In this document: piece after piece, positions 51,033-61,951 of the stretch
How the letters are laid out: each line of letters begins with the position of its first letter
How positions within the stretch are numbered: the stretch's first letter is position 1
Assembly: GCF_000708595.2 (NCBI RefSeq)
Contig: NZ_JARP01000001.1
Span: 186,001 to 250,000 of the forward strand
Source: Flavobacterium sp. KJJ
Lineage (GTDB): Bacteria; Bacteroidota; Bacteroidia; Flavobacteriales; Flavobacteriaceae
DNA length: 64,000 nucleotides
Reading direction: 5' to 3'
Notes under the pieces: model-generated
The model's input: the letters and a program-made list of their open reading frames with translations, nothing else
What the model was told of the DNA's origin: nothing
Databases searched by the model: none
Program-made: the position numbers and the translations under genes

Positions 51033-53765
51033 ATGAGAAACCTAATACTAAGTGGAATTTTGTACTGCTCATTCGTTTCGTTGAGTTCAGTTTATGCGCA
51101 AAAAGCTGAAACACCCAAATACATTACAAATGTCGAAGGTGTTAAAGAATATTCATTAAATAATGGATTAAAAGTTCTTTTAATTCCAGATGCTTCTCAA
51201 AGCAATATGGTAGTCAATATTGTTTATAGTGTTGGTTCTCGAAATGAAGGATATGGTGAAAAAGGAATGGCGCATTTGTTAGAGCATATGCTTTTTAAAA
51301 GCACTAAAAATTTAGGTGACATTAAAAAAATGCTCTCAGACAAAGGAGGAAATGCCAACGGAACAACTTGGTTGGACAGAACTAATTATTACGAAGTTTT
51401 TCCGTCAAGCGATGAGAACTTAAAATGGAGCCTTGAAATGGAAGCTGACAGAATGATTAATGCTACTATTTTACAAACTGATCTTGACAAAGAATTTTCA
51501 GTAGTAAGAAACGAATTTGAAATAGGAGAAAATAATCCAGATGGTGTTTTGCAGGAAAGAATTCTTTCTGCAGCTTATTTATGGCACAATTACGGCAGAA
51601 GCACCATTGGAAGTAAAGAAGATATAGAAAGAGTAAAAGCAAATAGACTTAGAGTTTTTTATGAAAAGTACTATCAGCCAGACAATTCGACTTTAATAAT
51701 TGCCGGTAAATTTGATGAGCAAAAAGCTTTGCAGTATGTTGGGCAATATTTTGGAGCTATTCCGAAACCTAAAAGAGTTTTGGATAAAACGTATACTATT
51801 GAACCAGCACAAGATGGAGAAAAATTTGTAGAGTTAAATAGAGCAGGAGACAGCAAAAATGTTGGAGCCTTATATCATACAGTCCCGTATGCAGATAAAG
51901 ATTTTGCTGCGATCGATGCGTTGGGTGAAATTCTGACTTCAGATCCATCAGGATATTTATATAAAGCTTTAGTAGAAACCCAAAAAGTTTCAAGTTTGTA
52001 TGTATGGCAGCCAAATGTTAGAGATGCAAGTTTTATGTATTTTGGAGTTGCAGTCCCAAACGATAAGGATATTAGAACTACAAAAGATATTGTGAGAGGA
52101 GAATTAGATAAAATTGCGACAACCAAATATACAGATCAAGATGTAGAGAGAGCTAAAGCGAAGCTTATAAAGCAAATAGATGGAATAAAAAATAATACCA
52201 TTTCTTTTGCTATTAATCTTACCGAAATTATTGGTGCCGGTGACTTTAGATTGGGATATTTGTATAGAGATGCTGTTGAAAAATTGACAAAAGAAGATGT
52301 GCAGCGAGTTGCAGAGAAATATTTTAGAAGCAATAATAGAACAGTTGGAATATTTATTCCGTCGAAAGACGAACAAAGAGTAAAATCTATTGAGTATACA
52401 GATGAGCAAGTTGTGGCTTTAACGAAAGATTACAAAGGAAAAGCTTTGGAAAAAGAAGCAGCTCCATTTGAAGCTTCGATCAAAAATCTAAAACAAAACT
52501 TAACAGAAGGAAAACTTAGCAATGGCTTAAAATACGGATTAATTAAAAAAGAAATAAAAGGAGGGAAAGTTCAGGCTAATTTTAAATTTCCAGTAAGTAA
52601 CGAAAAAGATTTACAAGGAAAAACAGATGTTGGAGCTATCATGGCACAGCTTCTTAAAACAGGCACTAAAACGAAAAGCAAAGAACAGATTCAGGATCGA
52701 TTAGATCAATTAAAATCTAGTATCTATTTTAGTTATTCCGGGCAGGTTTTAGGTGTTAGCATCAATACTTACAAAGAGAATTTTAAAGAAGTGATGGAGA
52801 TTTTAGGCGATTTGCTTGTAAATTCAACTTTTCCACAAAACGAATTAACTAAAACAATTAGTGAATATAATACCTATCTTGAGGCTAATCTTAATGATCC
52901 GCAATCTATTGCTGTAAATGAGATAGCAAGACAAACATCTTCGTATCCTAAAGAAAGTATTTTTTATACATCGACAGTTCAGGAACAAATAGATGCTTAT
53001 AAAAAAATAAAGCAATCAGAGCTGGTTGATTTTTATGCAAATATTTTAGGAGGAAACAACGGAGTAGGAAGTGTAGTTGGAGATTTAGAATCAAAATCTA
53101 CAGTACAAATTTTAGAAAATACTTTTGGAAAGTGGAATTCTAAATCAAAATACGAACTTGCGAAACCTACCTATTTTGAAACTAAAAAACTAGATAAAGA
53201 TTTTGTTACGCCAGACAAAGAAAATGCTGTAGCGCTAGGAAAAATAAGTTTTAAAATGAACAGAAACAGTGCTGATTTTCCTGCATTTGTTATGGCAAAT
53301 GAAATTTTAGGAAGCGGTGGTTTCCTGAGTGCTAGAATTCCAATGAGGTTGAGAGAAAAAGAAGGGATAAGTTATGGAGCAGGTTCTTTCATTGATGTGC
53401 CTATCACAAATGATGTGGCGTATTGGGAATATTATGCTTTTTTAAATCCGACAAAAAAGAGCGCTGTAGAAGTGGCGACTAAAGAAGAAATTGCAAAAGC
53501 GCTAAAAGATGGTTTTACAGATGAAGAGCTAAAATCAAACTTAAAAAGCTGGCAAAATGAAAGAAAAACAAGATTAGGAAATGACGACACTTTGATGAAT
53601 TTAGTCAATACTTATTTAGAATACGGAATTCCTTTAGAAGATTATGATACTTTAGAAAATAAAGTTAAAGCATTAAAAGTAGAAGAAGTGAATGCTGTTT
53701 TAAAGAAATATTTAACCTTAGATAAAATGACATCTGTTTACGCTGGAGATTTTAATAAAAAATAA
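51033..53765 (+). CDS. M16 family metallopeptidase (insulinase/PqqL-like), exported
   Basis: 910 residues with signal peptide (ILSGILYCSFVSLSSVYAQ). Two M16 halves. In the first, zinc motif HLLEHMLFKS (HxxEH, about residue 82) with the third ligand Glu in VVRNEFEIGENNPDG, and GDAVEKLTKEDVQRV-like helices. The second half (about 490-900) has no HxxEH, as usual for the inactive subunit, and includes GSGGFLSARIPMRLREKEGISYGAGSF. Degrades periplasmic peptides; in this phylum often membrane-associated. Monocistronic between two terminators. Confidence 0.93.
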   Translation: MRNLILSGILYCSFVSLSSVYAQKAETPKYITNVEGVKEYSLNNGLKVLLIPDASQSNMVVNIVYSVGSRNEGYGEKGMAHLLEHMLFKSTKNLGDIKKMLSDKGGNANGTTWLDRTNYYEVFPSSDENLKWSLEMEADRMINATILQTDLDKEFSVVRNEFEIGENNPDGVLQERILSAAYLWHNYGRSTIGSKEDIERVKANRLRVFYEKYYQPDNSTLIIAGKFDEQKALQYVGQYFGAIPKPKRVLDKTYTIEPAQDGEKFVELNRAGDSKNVGALYHTVPYADKDFAAIDALGEILTSDPSGYLYKALVETQKVSSLYVWQPNVRDASFMYFGVAVPNDKDIRTTKDIVRGELDKIATTKYTDQDVERAKAKLIKQIDGIKNNTISFAINLTEIIGAGDFRLGYLYRDAVEKLTKEDVQRVAEKYFRSNNRTVGIFIPSKDEQRVKSIEYTDEQVVALTKDYKGKALEKEAAPFEASIKNLKQNLTEGKLSNGLKYGLIKKEIKGGKVQANFKFPVSNEKDLQGKTDVGAIMAQLLKTGTKTKSKEQIQDRLDQLKSSIYFSYSGQVLGVSINTYKENFKEVMEILGDLLVNSTFPQNELTKTISEYNTYLEANLNDPQSIAVNEIARQTSSYPKESIFYTSTVQEQIDAYKKIKQSELVDFYANILGGNNGVGSVVGDLESKSTVQILENTFGKWNSKSKYELAKPTYFETKKLDKDFVTPDKENAVALGKISFKMNRNSADFPAFVMANEILGSGGFLSARIPMRLREKEGISYGAGSFIDVPITNDVAYWEYYAFLNPTKKSAVEVATKEEIAKALKDGFTDEELKSNLKSWQNERKTRLGNDDTLMNLVNTYLEYGIPLEDYDTLENKVKALKVEEVNAVLKKYLTLDKMTSVYAGDFNKK

Positions 53766-53799
53766 TAAAAAGAAATTCCAAACATCATGAATTCCAAAT

Positions 53800-53878
53800 T
53801 CCAATTGGATTGCATTGTTTGTTAGTTTTAAAATATAAAATCCGAAATGACATTTGGTTGTTTCGGATTTTGTTTTTT
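53800..53878 (+). terminator. Terminator with TCCAATTGGA palindrome and ATCCGAAA hairpin
   Basis: TCCAATTGGA at 53800-53809, then AAAATCCGAAA (53837-53847) pairs with TTTCGGATTTT (53861-53871), followed by T-run. Same composite layout as 50805-50868. The gap to gyrB continues with TTTGGAATTTGG words. Confidence 0.82.
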
Positions 53879-54058
53879 TAAAATGGAGTTTCATTATTTG
53901 ATTTTATATATTGTTTTATCTTTATGAATTTGGAATTTGGTTTTTTAAAGACACCAATTTTTTGAATTTGTAATTTATTTTTTGGTTTTTTAAACAATTG
54001 TGTTAATAACTTAAGTGCTTTAAATCGTATTTTAACGGATATATAATTTGCGTTTTTA

Positions 54059-54066
54059 TATATTTG
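54059..54066 (+). promoter_or_regulatory. Probable -7 box of gyrB
   Basis: TATATTTG, perfect TAnnTTTG, 38 bp before the ATG. Confidence 0.55.
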
Positions 54067-54074
54067 CGTGTTAG

Positions 54075-56045
<1,971 letters not shown>

Positions 56046-56060
56046 CAAAGTTTAACCTTC

Positions 56061-56104
56061 AATTCGTTTAATTGTTTAAATTTACTTAAACGATTAAACG
56101 AATT
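56061..56104. repeat. AATTCGTTTAATTGTTTAA palindrome
   Basis: AATTCGTTTAATTGTTTAA (56061-56079) can pair with TTAAACGATTAAACGAATT (56086-56104), a hairpin between gyrB and mdh that may act as a terminator. A related string, TTTAATCGTTTAATTGTTTA, occurs at 63446-63465. Confidence 0.6.
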
Positions 56105-56154
56105 GTCGATTTATCAAATAAACAAACTAATTAATAACCGATAAAGTATAAAAT

Positions 56155-57087
56155 ATGAAAGTTACCATTGTAGGAGCAGGAAATGTTGGAGCTACATGTG
56201 CAGATGTTATTTCTTATAGAGGAATTGCAAGCGAAGTAGTGTTGTTGGATATTAAAGAAGGTTTTGCCGAAGGGAAAGCGTTGGATATTATGCAATGTGC
56301 AACAAATACTGGGTTTAATACCAAAGTATCTGGTGTAACTAACGACTATTCTAAAACTGCTGGAAGTGATGTAGTAGTTATTACATCTGGAATTCCAAGA
56401 AAGCCAGGAATGACTCGTGAAGAATTGATTGGTATAAACGCAGGAATTGTAAAAACAGTTGCTGAAAATGTATTGAAATATTCTCCTGATACTATAATAG
56501 TTGTTGTTTCGAATCCGATGGATACGATGACATATTTAGCGTTAAAATCAACAGGATTGCCAAAAAACAGAATTATAGGTATGGGCGGTGCTTTAGACAG
56601 CTCTCGTTTTAGAACTTATCTTTCTTTGGCTTTAGATAAACCAGCAAACGATATTTCAGCAATGGTTATAGGAGGACATGGTGATACTACTATGATTCCA
56701 TTAACACGTTTGGCATCTTATAACGGAATTCCTGTAACTGAATTTCTTTCAGAAGAAGTATTGCAGAAAGTAGCTGCTGACACAATGGTTGGTGGAGCTA
56801 CTCTTACAGGTCTTTTAGGAACTTCTGCTTGGTATGCGCCAGGAGCTTCTGTTGCTTATCTAGTAGATAGTATTTTAAATGATCAAAAGAAAATGATTGC
56901 CTGTTCTGTTTTTGTAGAAGGAGAATATGGACAAAAAGATATCTGTATTGGAGTACCTTGTATAATAGGTAAAAACGGAGTTGAAGAAATTTTGGATATT
57001 CAGTTAAACGATCAGGAGAAGGCATTATTTGCTAAAAGTGCAGATGCTGTTCGTGGAATGAATGATGCTTTAAAATCGATTTTATAA
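56155..57087 (+). CDS. mdh: Malate dehydrogenase (LDH-like MDH)
   Basis: 310 residues. NAD-dependent oxidation of malate to oxaloacetate in the TCA cycle. Rossmann start VTIVGAGNVGATCADVI, substrate loop SGIPRKPGMTREELIGINAGIVKTV (Arg residues for the carboxylate), VVSNPMDTMTYLAL, and catalytic His in VIGGHGDTTMIPL. Terminal helices GMNDALKSIL. Belongs to the tetrameric lactate-dehydrogenase-like MDH group. Followed by a terminator-like hairpin. Confidence 0.96.
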   Translation: MKVTIVGAGNVGATCADVISYRGIASEVVLLDIKEGFAEGKALDIMQCATNTGFNTKVSGVTNDYSKTAGSDVVVITSGIPRKPGMTREELIGINAGIVKTVAENVLKYSPDTIIVVVSNPMDTMTYLALKSTGLPKNRIIGMGGALDSSRFRTYLSLALDKPANDISAMVIGGHGDTTMIPLTRLASYNGIPVTEFLSEEVLQKVAADTMVGGATLTGLLGTSAWYAPGASVAYLVDSILNDQKKMIACSVFVEGEYGQKDICIGVPCIIGKNGVEEILDIQLNDQEKALFAKSADAVRGMNDALKSIL

Positions 57088-57110
57088 TAACGATTTGGTA
57101 AAAAAAAGAG

Positions 57111-57138
57111 AAAGGCTACACTTTTGCAGTCTTTTTTT
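57111..57138 (+). terminator. Terminator of mdh
   Basis: AAAGGCT (57111-57117) pairs with AGTCTTT (57128-57134, one G-U) and a T-run follows. Confidence 0.75.
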
Positions 57139-57182
57139 TGAGATTAATTAATAAATAAATTGGTTAATCTTTTCGTTAATTA

Positions 57183-57317
57183 TATATTTGCTCGGTTTAA
57201 AAAAAATGTGGTAATTCGTGATCTCGATTTTTTAGTTTTAAAAACTCATGTCAGGGCTTATTTTATGGGACTTTAAAACAAAAACAAACAATAAAACATA
57301 ATTAATTTTTAGTAATA
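57183..57317 (+). promoter_or_regulatory. Probable -7 box and long leader of secDF
   Basis: TATATTTG at 57183-57190 is a perfect -7 box, placing transcription about 120 bases before the secDF ATG. The leader holds a mini-ORF of 17 codons at 57248-57301 (MSGLILWDFKTKTNNKT) that ends 16 bases before the ATG. Whether it matters is unknown. Confidence 0.45.
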
Positions 57318-60290
57318 ATGCAGAATAAAGGACTTATTAAATTTTTCGCAATTCTATTTGCATTGGTAAGTATTTACCAACTTTCTTTCACTTTTGTGGC
57401 AAATAACGTCAAAAGTGAGGCTAAAGCTTTTGCAGGAGACAATCCTGATAAAGAGCTAAAATATTTAGATTCTATTGGTAAAGAAAAAGTGTTGAATCTT
57501 GGGTTTACGGATTTTACTTATGACGAAGTAAAAAACAAACAGCTTAATAAAGGTCTTGACTTAGAAGGAGGAATCAACGTTATTCTTCAAATTTCTATTA
57601 AAGATGTTTTAAAAGGATTATCTAACAATTCTAAAAATCCAGTATTTAATAAATCATTAGCTGATGCGAGTGCAAATTTAGAAGGAAACAAAACCTATTT
57701 AAATAAGTTTTTCGAAGCTTTTGAAGCGAACTCAAACGGAACTACAAAATTAGCTTCGCCAGATATTTTTGCGAACAGAAGTTTACAAGGAGAAGGTGGA
57801 ATCGATTTTCAAATGTCTGATGCACAAGTTCAAAAAGTAATTAAAAGAAAAGTTGATGAGTCTGTTGAAAGTGCTTATAAAGTATTAAGAGAGCGTATCG
57901 ATAAATTTGGTGTTACACAGCCAAATGTTCAAAAATTAGGAGAAACAGGAAGAATCTTAGTAGAACTTCCAGGTGCTAAAGATGTTGATAGAATTAAAAA
58001 ATTATTAGGAGGAAAAGCTCAATTAGAGTTTTGGGAAACTTTTAAAATTGAAGAAATTGGAAATTTTTTAGTAGCGACTAATGAAGCTTTAAAAAAGACT
58101 GAAATCAAAAAAACAGAAACTAAAACTGTTGCTAAAGATTCATTGAATGCTTTATTAACTGATGCTAAAGATTCTGTTAATACTAAAAAAGGGAACAATC
58201 CATTATTTGACAAAATGATCGGTCAAGGTGGCGGACCAGTTTTAGGTTATTTTGCACCAAAAGATACTGCAACTGTAAATGCTTATTTTAAAAGACCAGA
58301 AATTAGAATTTTATTGGCTGCTGACCAACACAATGCAAAATTTGTTTGGAGTAAGCCAACTACATTAAAAGATGCTAAAGGAAAAGAAGTTGAAGCAGTT
58401 GAATTATATGCTTTAAAAGGTAACAGAGACAATTCTCCTGCAATGAGCGGTGGTGTTGTAACTGATGCGAAAGATACTTTCGACCAATTAGGAAAACCAG
58501 CTGTTTCTATGCAAATGAACAGTCAAGGTTCTAAAATTTGGGAAGAATTAACAGGTAGAGCTTTTTCTCAAAAAAGTTATATTGCTATTGTTTTAGATAA
58601 TATTGTTTATTCTGCTCCTGGTGTTACAAGCGGTCCAATCGCTGGAGGAAGATCTGAAATTACAGGTTCTTTTGATGTTGCTGAAACTAAAGATTTAGCT
58701 AACGTATTAAATGCAGGTAAATTACCAGCTTCTGCTGATATTATTCAATCAACTGTTGTTGGGCCATCTTTGGGTCAAGCTGCGATTGATGCTGGAACAG
58801 TTTCATCTGTATTAGGGTTTTTATTAGTTTGTTTATGGATGGTTTTCTATTATGGTAAAGCGGGTTGGTATGCTAACCTTGCATTATTATTAAACTTACT
58901 TTTCCTATTCGGAATTATGGCAAGTTTTGGTTTTGTATTAACATTGCCAGGTATTGCAGGTATCGTATTAACATTAGGTACTGCTGTAGATGCCAACATT
59001 ATTATATTTGAAAGAGCAAAAGAAGAATTACGTGAAGGCAAGTCATTATCAGAAGCAGTTGTTGCTTCATACGGATGGCACGGAGCAATGCGTTCTATCA
59101 TCGACGCGAACGTAACTCACGTTTTAACTGGAGCAATCTTGTTTATCTTTGGAACAGGACCAATTAAAGGTTTTGCTTTAACATTACTTATTGGTATCGT
59201 AACTTCATTGTTTACATCAATTTTTATTGCTAGAATTTTTATTGACAGAAATATTGCTGGAAAAGGTGATTTAACTTTCTCTACAAATATCACTAAAAAC
59301 TGGTTTACTAATTTCCACTTTGATTTTATCAAAATCAAAAAGTTCACTTACATCTTCTCTTCAATTGTAGTTGTTGTAAGTTTAATTTCGATCTTCTTCG
59401 TTAATGGATTAGATGAAGGTGTTGATTTTGTTGGAGGTAGAACTTTCCAAGTTAAATTTGAAAAACCAATCGATGCTACTGTAATCTCTGATGAATTATC
59501 TGCTGCTTTCGGTACTCCAGTTGAAGCTAAAATTTTAGGTGATGATGATCAATTGAAAATCACCACTAAATACAAAATCAAAGAAGATGGTGTAGCTGTT
59601 GATGAGGAAGTGAACCAAAAATTATATGCTGCATTATCGAAGTATTTCCCTAATGTAACTTATGATAAATTCACGAACACTTTTGATGGTAAAAAAATAG
59701 GTGTTTTACAATCTTCTAAAGTTGGAGCTTCTATTTCTGAAGATATTAAAACAAACTCATACTGGGCAGTTCTTGGTGCGATGGGAGTTATTTTCTTATA
59801 CTTAATGATCTCTTTCCGTAAATGGCAATATTCATTAGGTGCGATTGCAGCTGTTGCGCATGACGTAATCTTTGTATTAGGAATTTACTCTTTATGTTAT
59901 AAATTCATGCCTTTCCACATGGAAATGGATCAGCACTTTATTGCTGCTATTCTTACTGTAATTGGTTACTCTATGAACGATACTGTAATTGTATTTGATA
60001 GAATTAGAGAGTTCATCATCGGAAACCGTAAAGGAACTTTTGAAGATATCGTAAATGCTTCTATTAATACTACATTATCAAGAACATTGAATACTTCATT
60101 AATGATGATCATTGTATTATTAACGATGTTTATCTTTGGTGGAGAATCTATTAGAGGATTTATCTTTGCAATGTTAATTGGTATTGTGGTAGGAACTTAT
60201 TCTTCATTATTTATCGCAACGCCAGTATTGGTTGATACGATTTCTAAAGATGATAAACACACAATTGAAGACAAGCATAATAAAGCATAA
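57318..60290 (+). CDS. secDF: Fused protein-export subunit SecDF
   Basis: 990 residues, fusing SecD and SecF, with 12 membrane helices and two large periplasmic loops. Uses proton motive force to pull exported proteins through SecYEG. SecD part: KGLDLEGGINVILQISI, REIDKFGVTQPNVQKLG-type P1 repeat, the pore helix LGTAVDANIIIFERAKEELREG and GTGPIKGFALTLLIGI. SecF part: FVNGLDEGVDFVGGRTFQVKF, VIGYSMNDTVIVFDRIREFI and GGESIRGFIFAMLIGIVVGTYSSLFIA. Monocistronic with its own terminator. Confidence 0.97.
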   Translation: MQNKGLIKFFAILFALVSIYQLSFTFVANNVKSEAKAFAGDNPDKELKYLDSIGKEKVLNLGFTDFTYDEVKNKQLNKGLDLEGGINVILQISIKDVLKGLSNNSKNPVFNKSLADASANLEGNKTYLNKFFEAFEANSNGTTKLASPDIFANRSLQGEGGIDFQMSDAQVQKVIKRKVDESVESAYKVLRERIDKFGVTQPNVQKLGETGRILVELPGAKDVDRIKKLLGGKAQLEFWETFKIEEIGNFLVATNEALKKTEIKKTETKTVAKDSLNALLTDAKDSVNTKKGNNPLFDKMIGQGGGPVLGYFAPKDTATVNAYFKRPEIRILLAADQHNAKFVWSKPTTLKDAKGKEVEAVELYALKGNRDNSPAMSGGVVTDAKDTFDQLGKPAVSMQMNSQGSKIWEELTGRAFSQKSYIAIVLDNIVYSAPGVTSGPIAGGRSEITGSFDVAETKDLANVLNAGKLPASADIIQSTVVGPSLGQAAIDAGTVSSVLGFLLVCLWMVFYYGKAGWYANLALLLNLLFLFGIMASFGFVLTLPGIAGIVLTLGTAVDANIIIFERAKEELREGKSLSEAVVASYGWHGAMRSIIDANVTHVLTGAILFIFGTGPIKGFALTLLIGIVTSLFTSIFIARIFIDRNIAGKGDLTFSTNITKNWFTNFHFDFIKIKKFTYIFSSIVVVVSLISIFFVNGLDEGVDFVGGRTFQVKFEKPIDATVISDELSAAFGTPVEAKILGDDDQLKITTKYKIKEDGVAVDEEVNQKLYAALSKYFPNVTYDKFTNTFDGKKIGVLQSSKVGASISEDIKTNSYWAVLGAMGVIFLYLMISFRKWQYSLGAIAAVAHDVIFVLGIYSLCYKFMPFHMEMDQHFIAAILTVIGYSMNDTVIVFDRIREFIIGNRKGTFEDIVNASINTTLSRTLNTSLMMIIVLLTMFIFGGESIRGFIFAMLIGIVVGTYSSLFIATPVLVDTISKDDKHTIEDKHNKA

Positions 60291-60308
60291 TTGCTTTCAA
60301 TTTATATT

Positions 60309-60340
60309 AAAAAAGATCCAACGAAAGTTGGATCTTTTTT
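60309..60340 (+). terminator. Terminator of secDF
   Basis: AAAAAAGATCCAAC (60309-60322), GAAA tetraloop, GTTGGATCTTTTTT (60327-60340): a perfect 14-bp stem and T-run. Confidence 0.95.
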
Positions 60341-60514
60341 TTAACCTTTTTTAAACTAAGGTTGAAATATTGATATAATACTTCAAAACGCCAATTGAAT
60401 GATTTTGTACTGAGATATTTCTGTTTGTATAATTTTGTTTGCTAATATTTTTATACTTAATTAAAGACATAATTTAAGGTTTTAAATAGCTTATGAAAAT
60501 TAGACTCTCTCATT

Positions 60515-60584
60515 TAGCCCCGATGGGAACGGTATCCTTTTTCTGGCTTCTTTAGGCAGAAAAAGATATAGTGTACAGCGGGAC
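60515..60584 (+). ncRNA. Flavo-1-like structured intergenic element, copy 2
   Basis: Begins TAGCCCCGATGGGAACGG and continues CCTTTTTCTGGCTTCTTTAG, GATATAG and CAGCGGGAC, almost identical to the copy at 28631. The internal hairpin TTTTTCTGGCT/AGGCAGAAAAA keeps 10 of 11 pairs. The outer stem has C-C-G (60520-60522) with C-G-G (60579-60581), where copy 1 has C-T-G with C-A-G, a compensatory change. Sits in the 400-bp gap between secDF and lgt, otherwise holding only terminators and AT-rich DNA. Confidence 0.6.
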
Positions 60585-60630
60585 ATAACATTCTTTTGAA
60601 ATGACTATTTCTGCTCCTAAGATAATTGTA

Positions 60631-60679
60631 AAAAAAAAGCGCCCAATATCATATTTTGATACTGGGCGCTTTTATTTTT
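60631..60679. terminator. Terminator of lgt, bidirectional
   Basis: AAAAGCGCCCA (60635-60645) pairs with TGGGCGCTTTT (60663-60673), with an inner ATATCA/TGATAC stem. A-run at 60631-60638 gives the T-run for the minus-strand lgt transcript, 17 bp past its stop. Confidence 0.88.
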
Positions 60680-60690
60680 GAATTATGTTT

Positions 60691-61623
60691 TTAAGATGTT
60701 GCTAAAGGATTTCTCTGTGCTCTAATGATAAAGAAAAGGCCAATTATGATAAAAGGAATACTTAACCATTGTCCAGTAGAGAAAATGCCTAATTCGTTTT
60801 CAAAACCGCCTTGGCTCTCTTTTACAAATTCTACGATAAAACGCACTACGAATAAAAGAACTAAGAATAATCCAAATAACAATCCTGATTTAAGTCTTGC
60901 ATTCGTTTTCCAGTATAAGAAATACAAAATTGCAAAAACAAAGATGTAGCAAATTCCTTCATATAATTGAGTAGGATGTTTTGCTGGAACTTGTGCTAAT
61001 AAATCAGCAAATTTAGGGTCAGTTGCAATAGCAGTGTATGCATCTTTTGGGTTCGCTATCTGAGTTGCATTTACAGCTTCGGCTTTGCTAAATTGATCGT
61101 GTAAAAAACGAATTCCAAATGCAGAAGTAGTTTCATGCCCAATTATTTCAGAATTGAAAAAATTCCCCAAACGAACAAAAATAGCACCACTTGCAACTGG
61201 AATAACAACACGGTCTAAAATCCATAATAAAGGACGTTTTAAGATCATTTTGCTGTAATAGTACATGGCAAGAATGATTGCTATTGCAGCACCGTGACTT
61301 GCTAAGCCCTGAAAGCCTGTAAATTCGAATTTCGGTTCAAATTTAAACGGCAAAAATATTTCAAGCAGATGATTTCTAAAATATTCCCAATCGTAAAAGA
61401 AAACATGTCCTAAACGAGCACCAATCAAAGTTGCTAAAACGGTCCAAACAAATAAAGAATCTAATTTGTCTATCGATTCATTTTCGCGTTCGAAAATCTT
61501 TTTCATTATAAACCATCCTAATCCAAAGGCGATTACGAACATTAAACTGTAATAACGAATCATAAAAAATCCTAAATCGATTCCTTCTGAGGGATTCCAA
61601 ACGATGTTTAAAGCTTGTGCCAT
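60691..61623 (-). CDS. lgt: Prolipoprotein diacylglyceryl transferase
   Basis: 310 residues, seven membrane segments. First enzyme of lipoprotein maturation: transfers diacylglycerol from phosphatidylglycerol to the lipobox Cys. Motifs: IRYYSLMFVIAFGLGWFI, GARLGHVFFYDWEYF, GFQGLASHGAAIAIILAM (with the conserved His), and RLGNFFNSEIIGHETTS (Arg, Asn, Glu of the Lgt signature). Target lipoproteins in this window include the L,D-transpeptidase and the 183-residue protein. Downstream of yidD by 66 bp. Confidence 0.97.
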   Translation of the reverse strand: MAQALNIVWNPSEGIDLGFFMIRYYSLMFVIAFGLGWFIMKKIFERENESIDKLDSLFVWTVLATLIGARLGHVFFYDWEYFRNHLLEIFLPFKFEPKFEFTGFQGLASHGAAIAIILAMYYYSKMILKRPLLWILDRVVIPVASGAIFVRLGNFFNSEIIGHETTSAFGIRFLHDQFSKAEAVNATQIANPKDAYTAIATDPKFADLLAQVPAKHPTQLYEGICYIFVFAILYFLYWKTNARLKSGLLFGLFLVLLFVVRFIVEFVKESQGGFENELGIFSTGQWLSIPFIIIGLFFIIRAQRNPLATS

Positions 61624-61689
61624 GTAGTATTATGTTTTTTATTAGTTGTAAAAATAAATATTTAAAGTAGAGTTCGTCTTTATAAAAAG

Positions 61690-61929
61690 TTAATGTTTAT
61701 GTGAACATTTCTTCTCAGGAACCGGATCATATCCTGTTTTTCCCCAAGGATTACAGCTTAAAATACGCTTGACTCCAAGGTATCCCCCGTAGAATAACCC
61801 ATGTTTTTGCAGTGCCTCAATCATATAGCTCGAACACGTTGGCTCGAAGCGACATGATGCGGGAGTAAATGGCGAAATGGCATTTTGATAAAACCGAACT
61901 AATAAAACAAATGGAGTAGTTGCTTTCAT
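61690..61929 (-). CDS. yidD: Membrane protein insertion efficiency factor YidD
   Basis: 79 residues. Small membrane-associated protein that helps YidC insert inner-membrane proteins. Contains [50 protein letters not shown], with the conserved Cys residues in [10 protein letters not shown] and [13 protein letters not shown]. Follows cysS by 22 bp and is followed by lgt, an operon-like run. Confidence 0.96.
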   Translation of the reverse strand: MKATTPFVLLVRFYQNAISPFTPASCRFEPTCSSYMIEALQKHGLFYGGYLGVKRILSCNPWGKTGYDPVPEKKCSHKH

Positions 61930-61951
61930 GGTTTATTAGATGCTAAATAAA

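Noticed and set aside
52104..52409. 101-residue antisense ORF within the M16 gene
   Set aside because: Cys/Phe/Ile-rich composition is what AT-rich coding DNA gives on its opposite strand; no start context.
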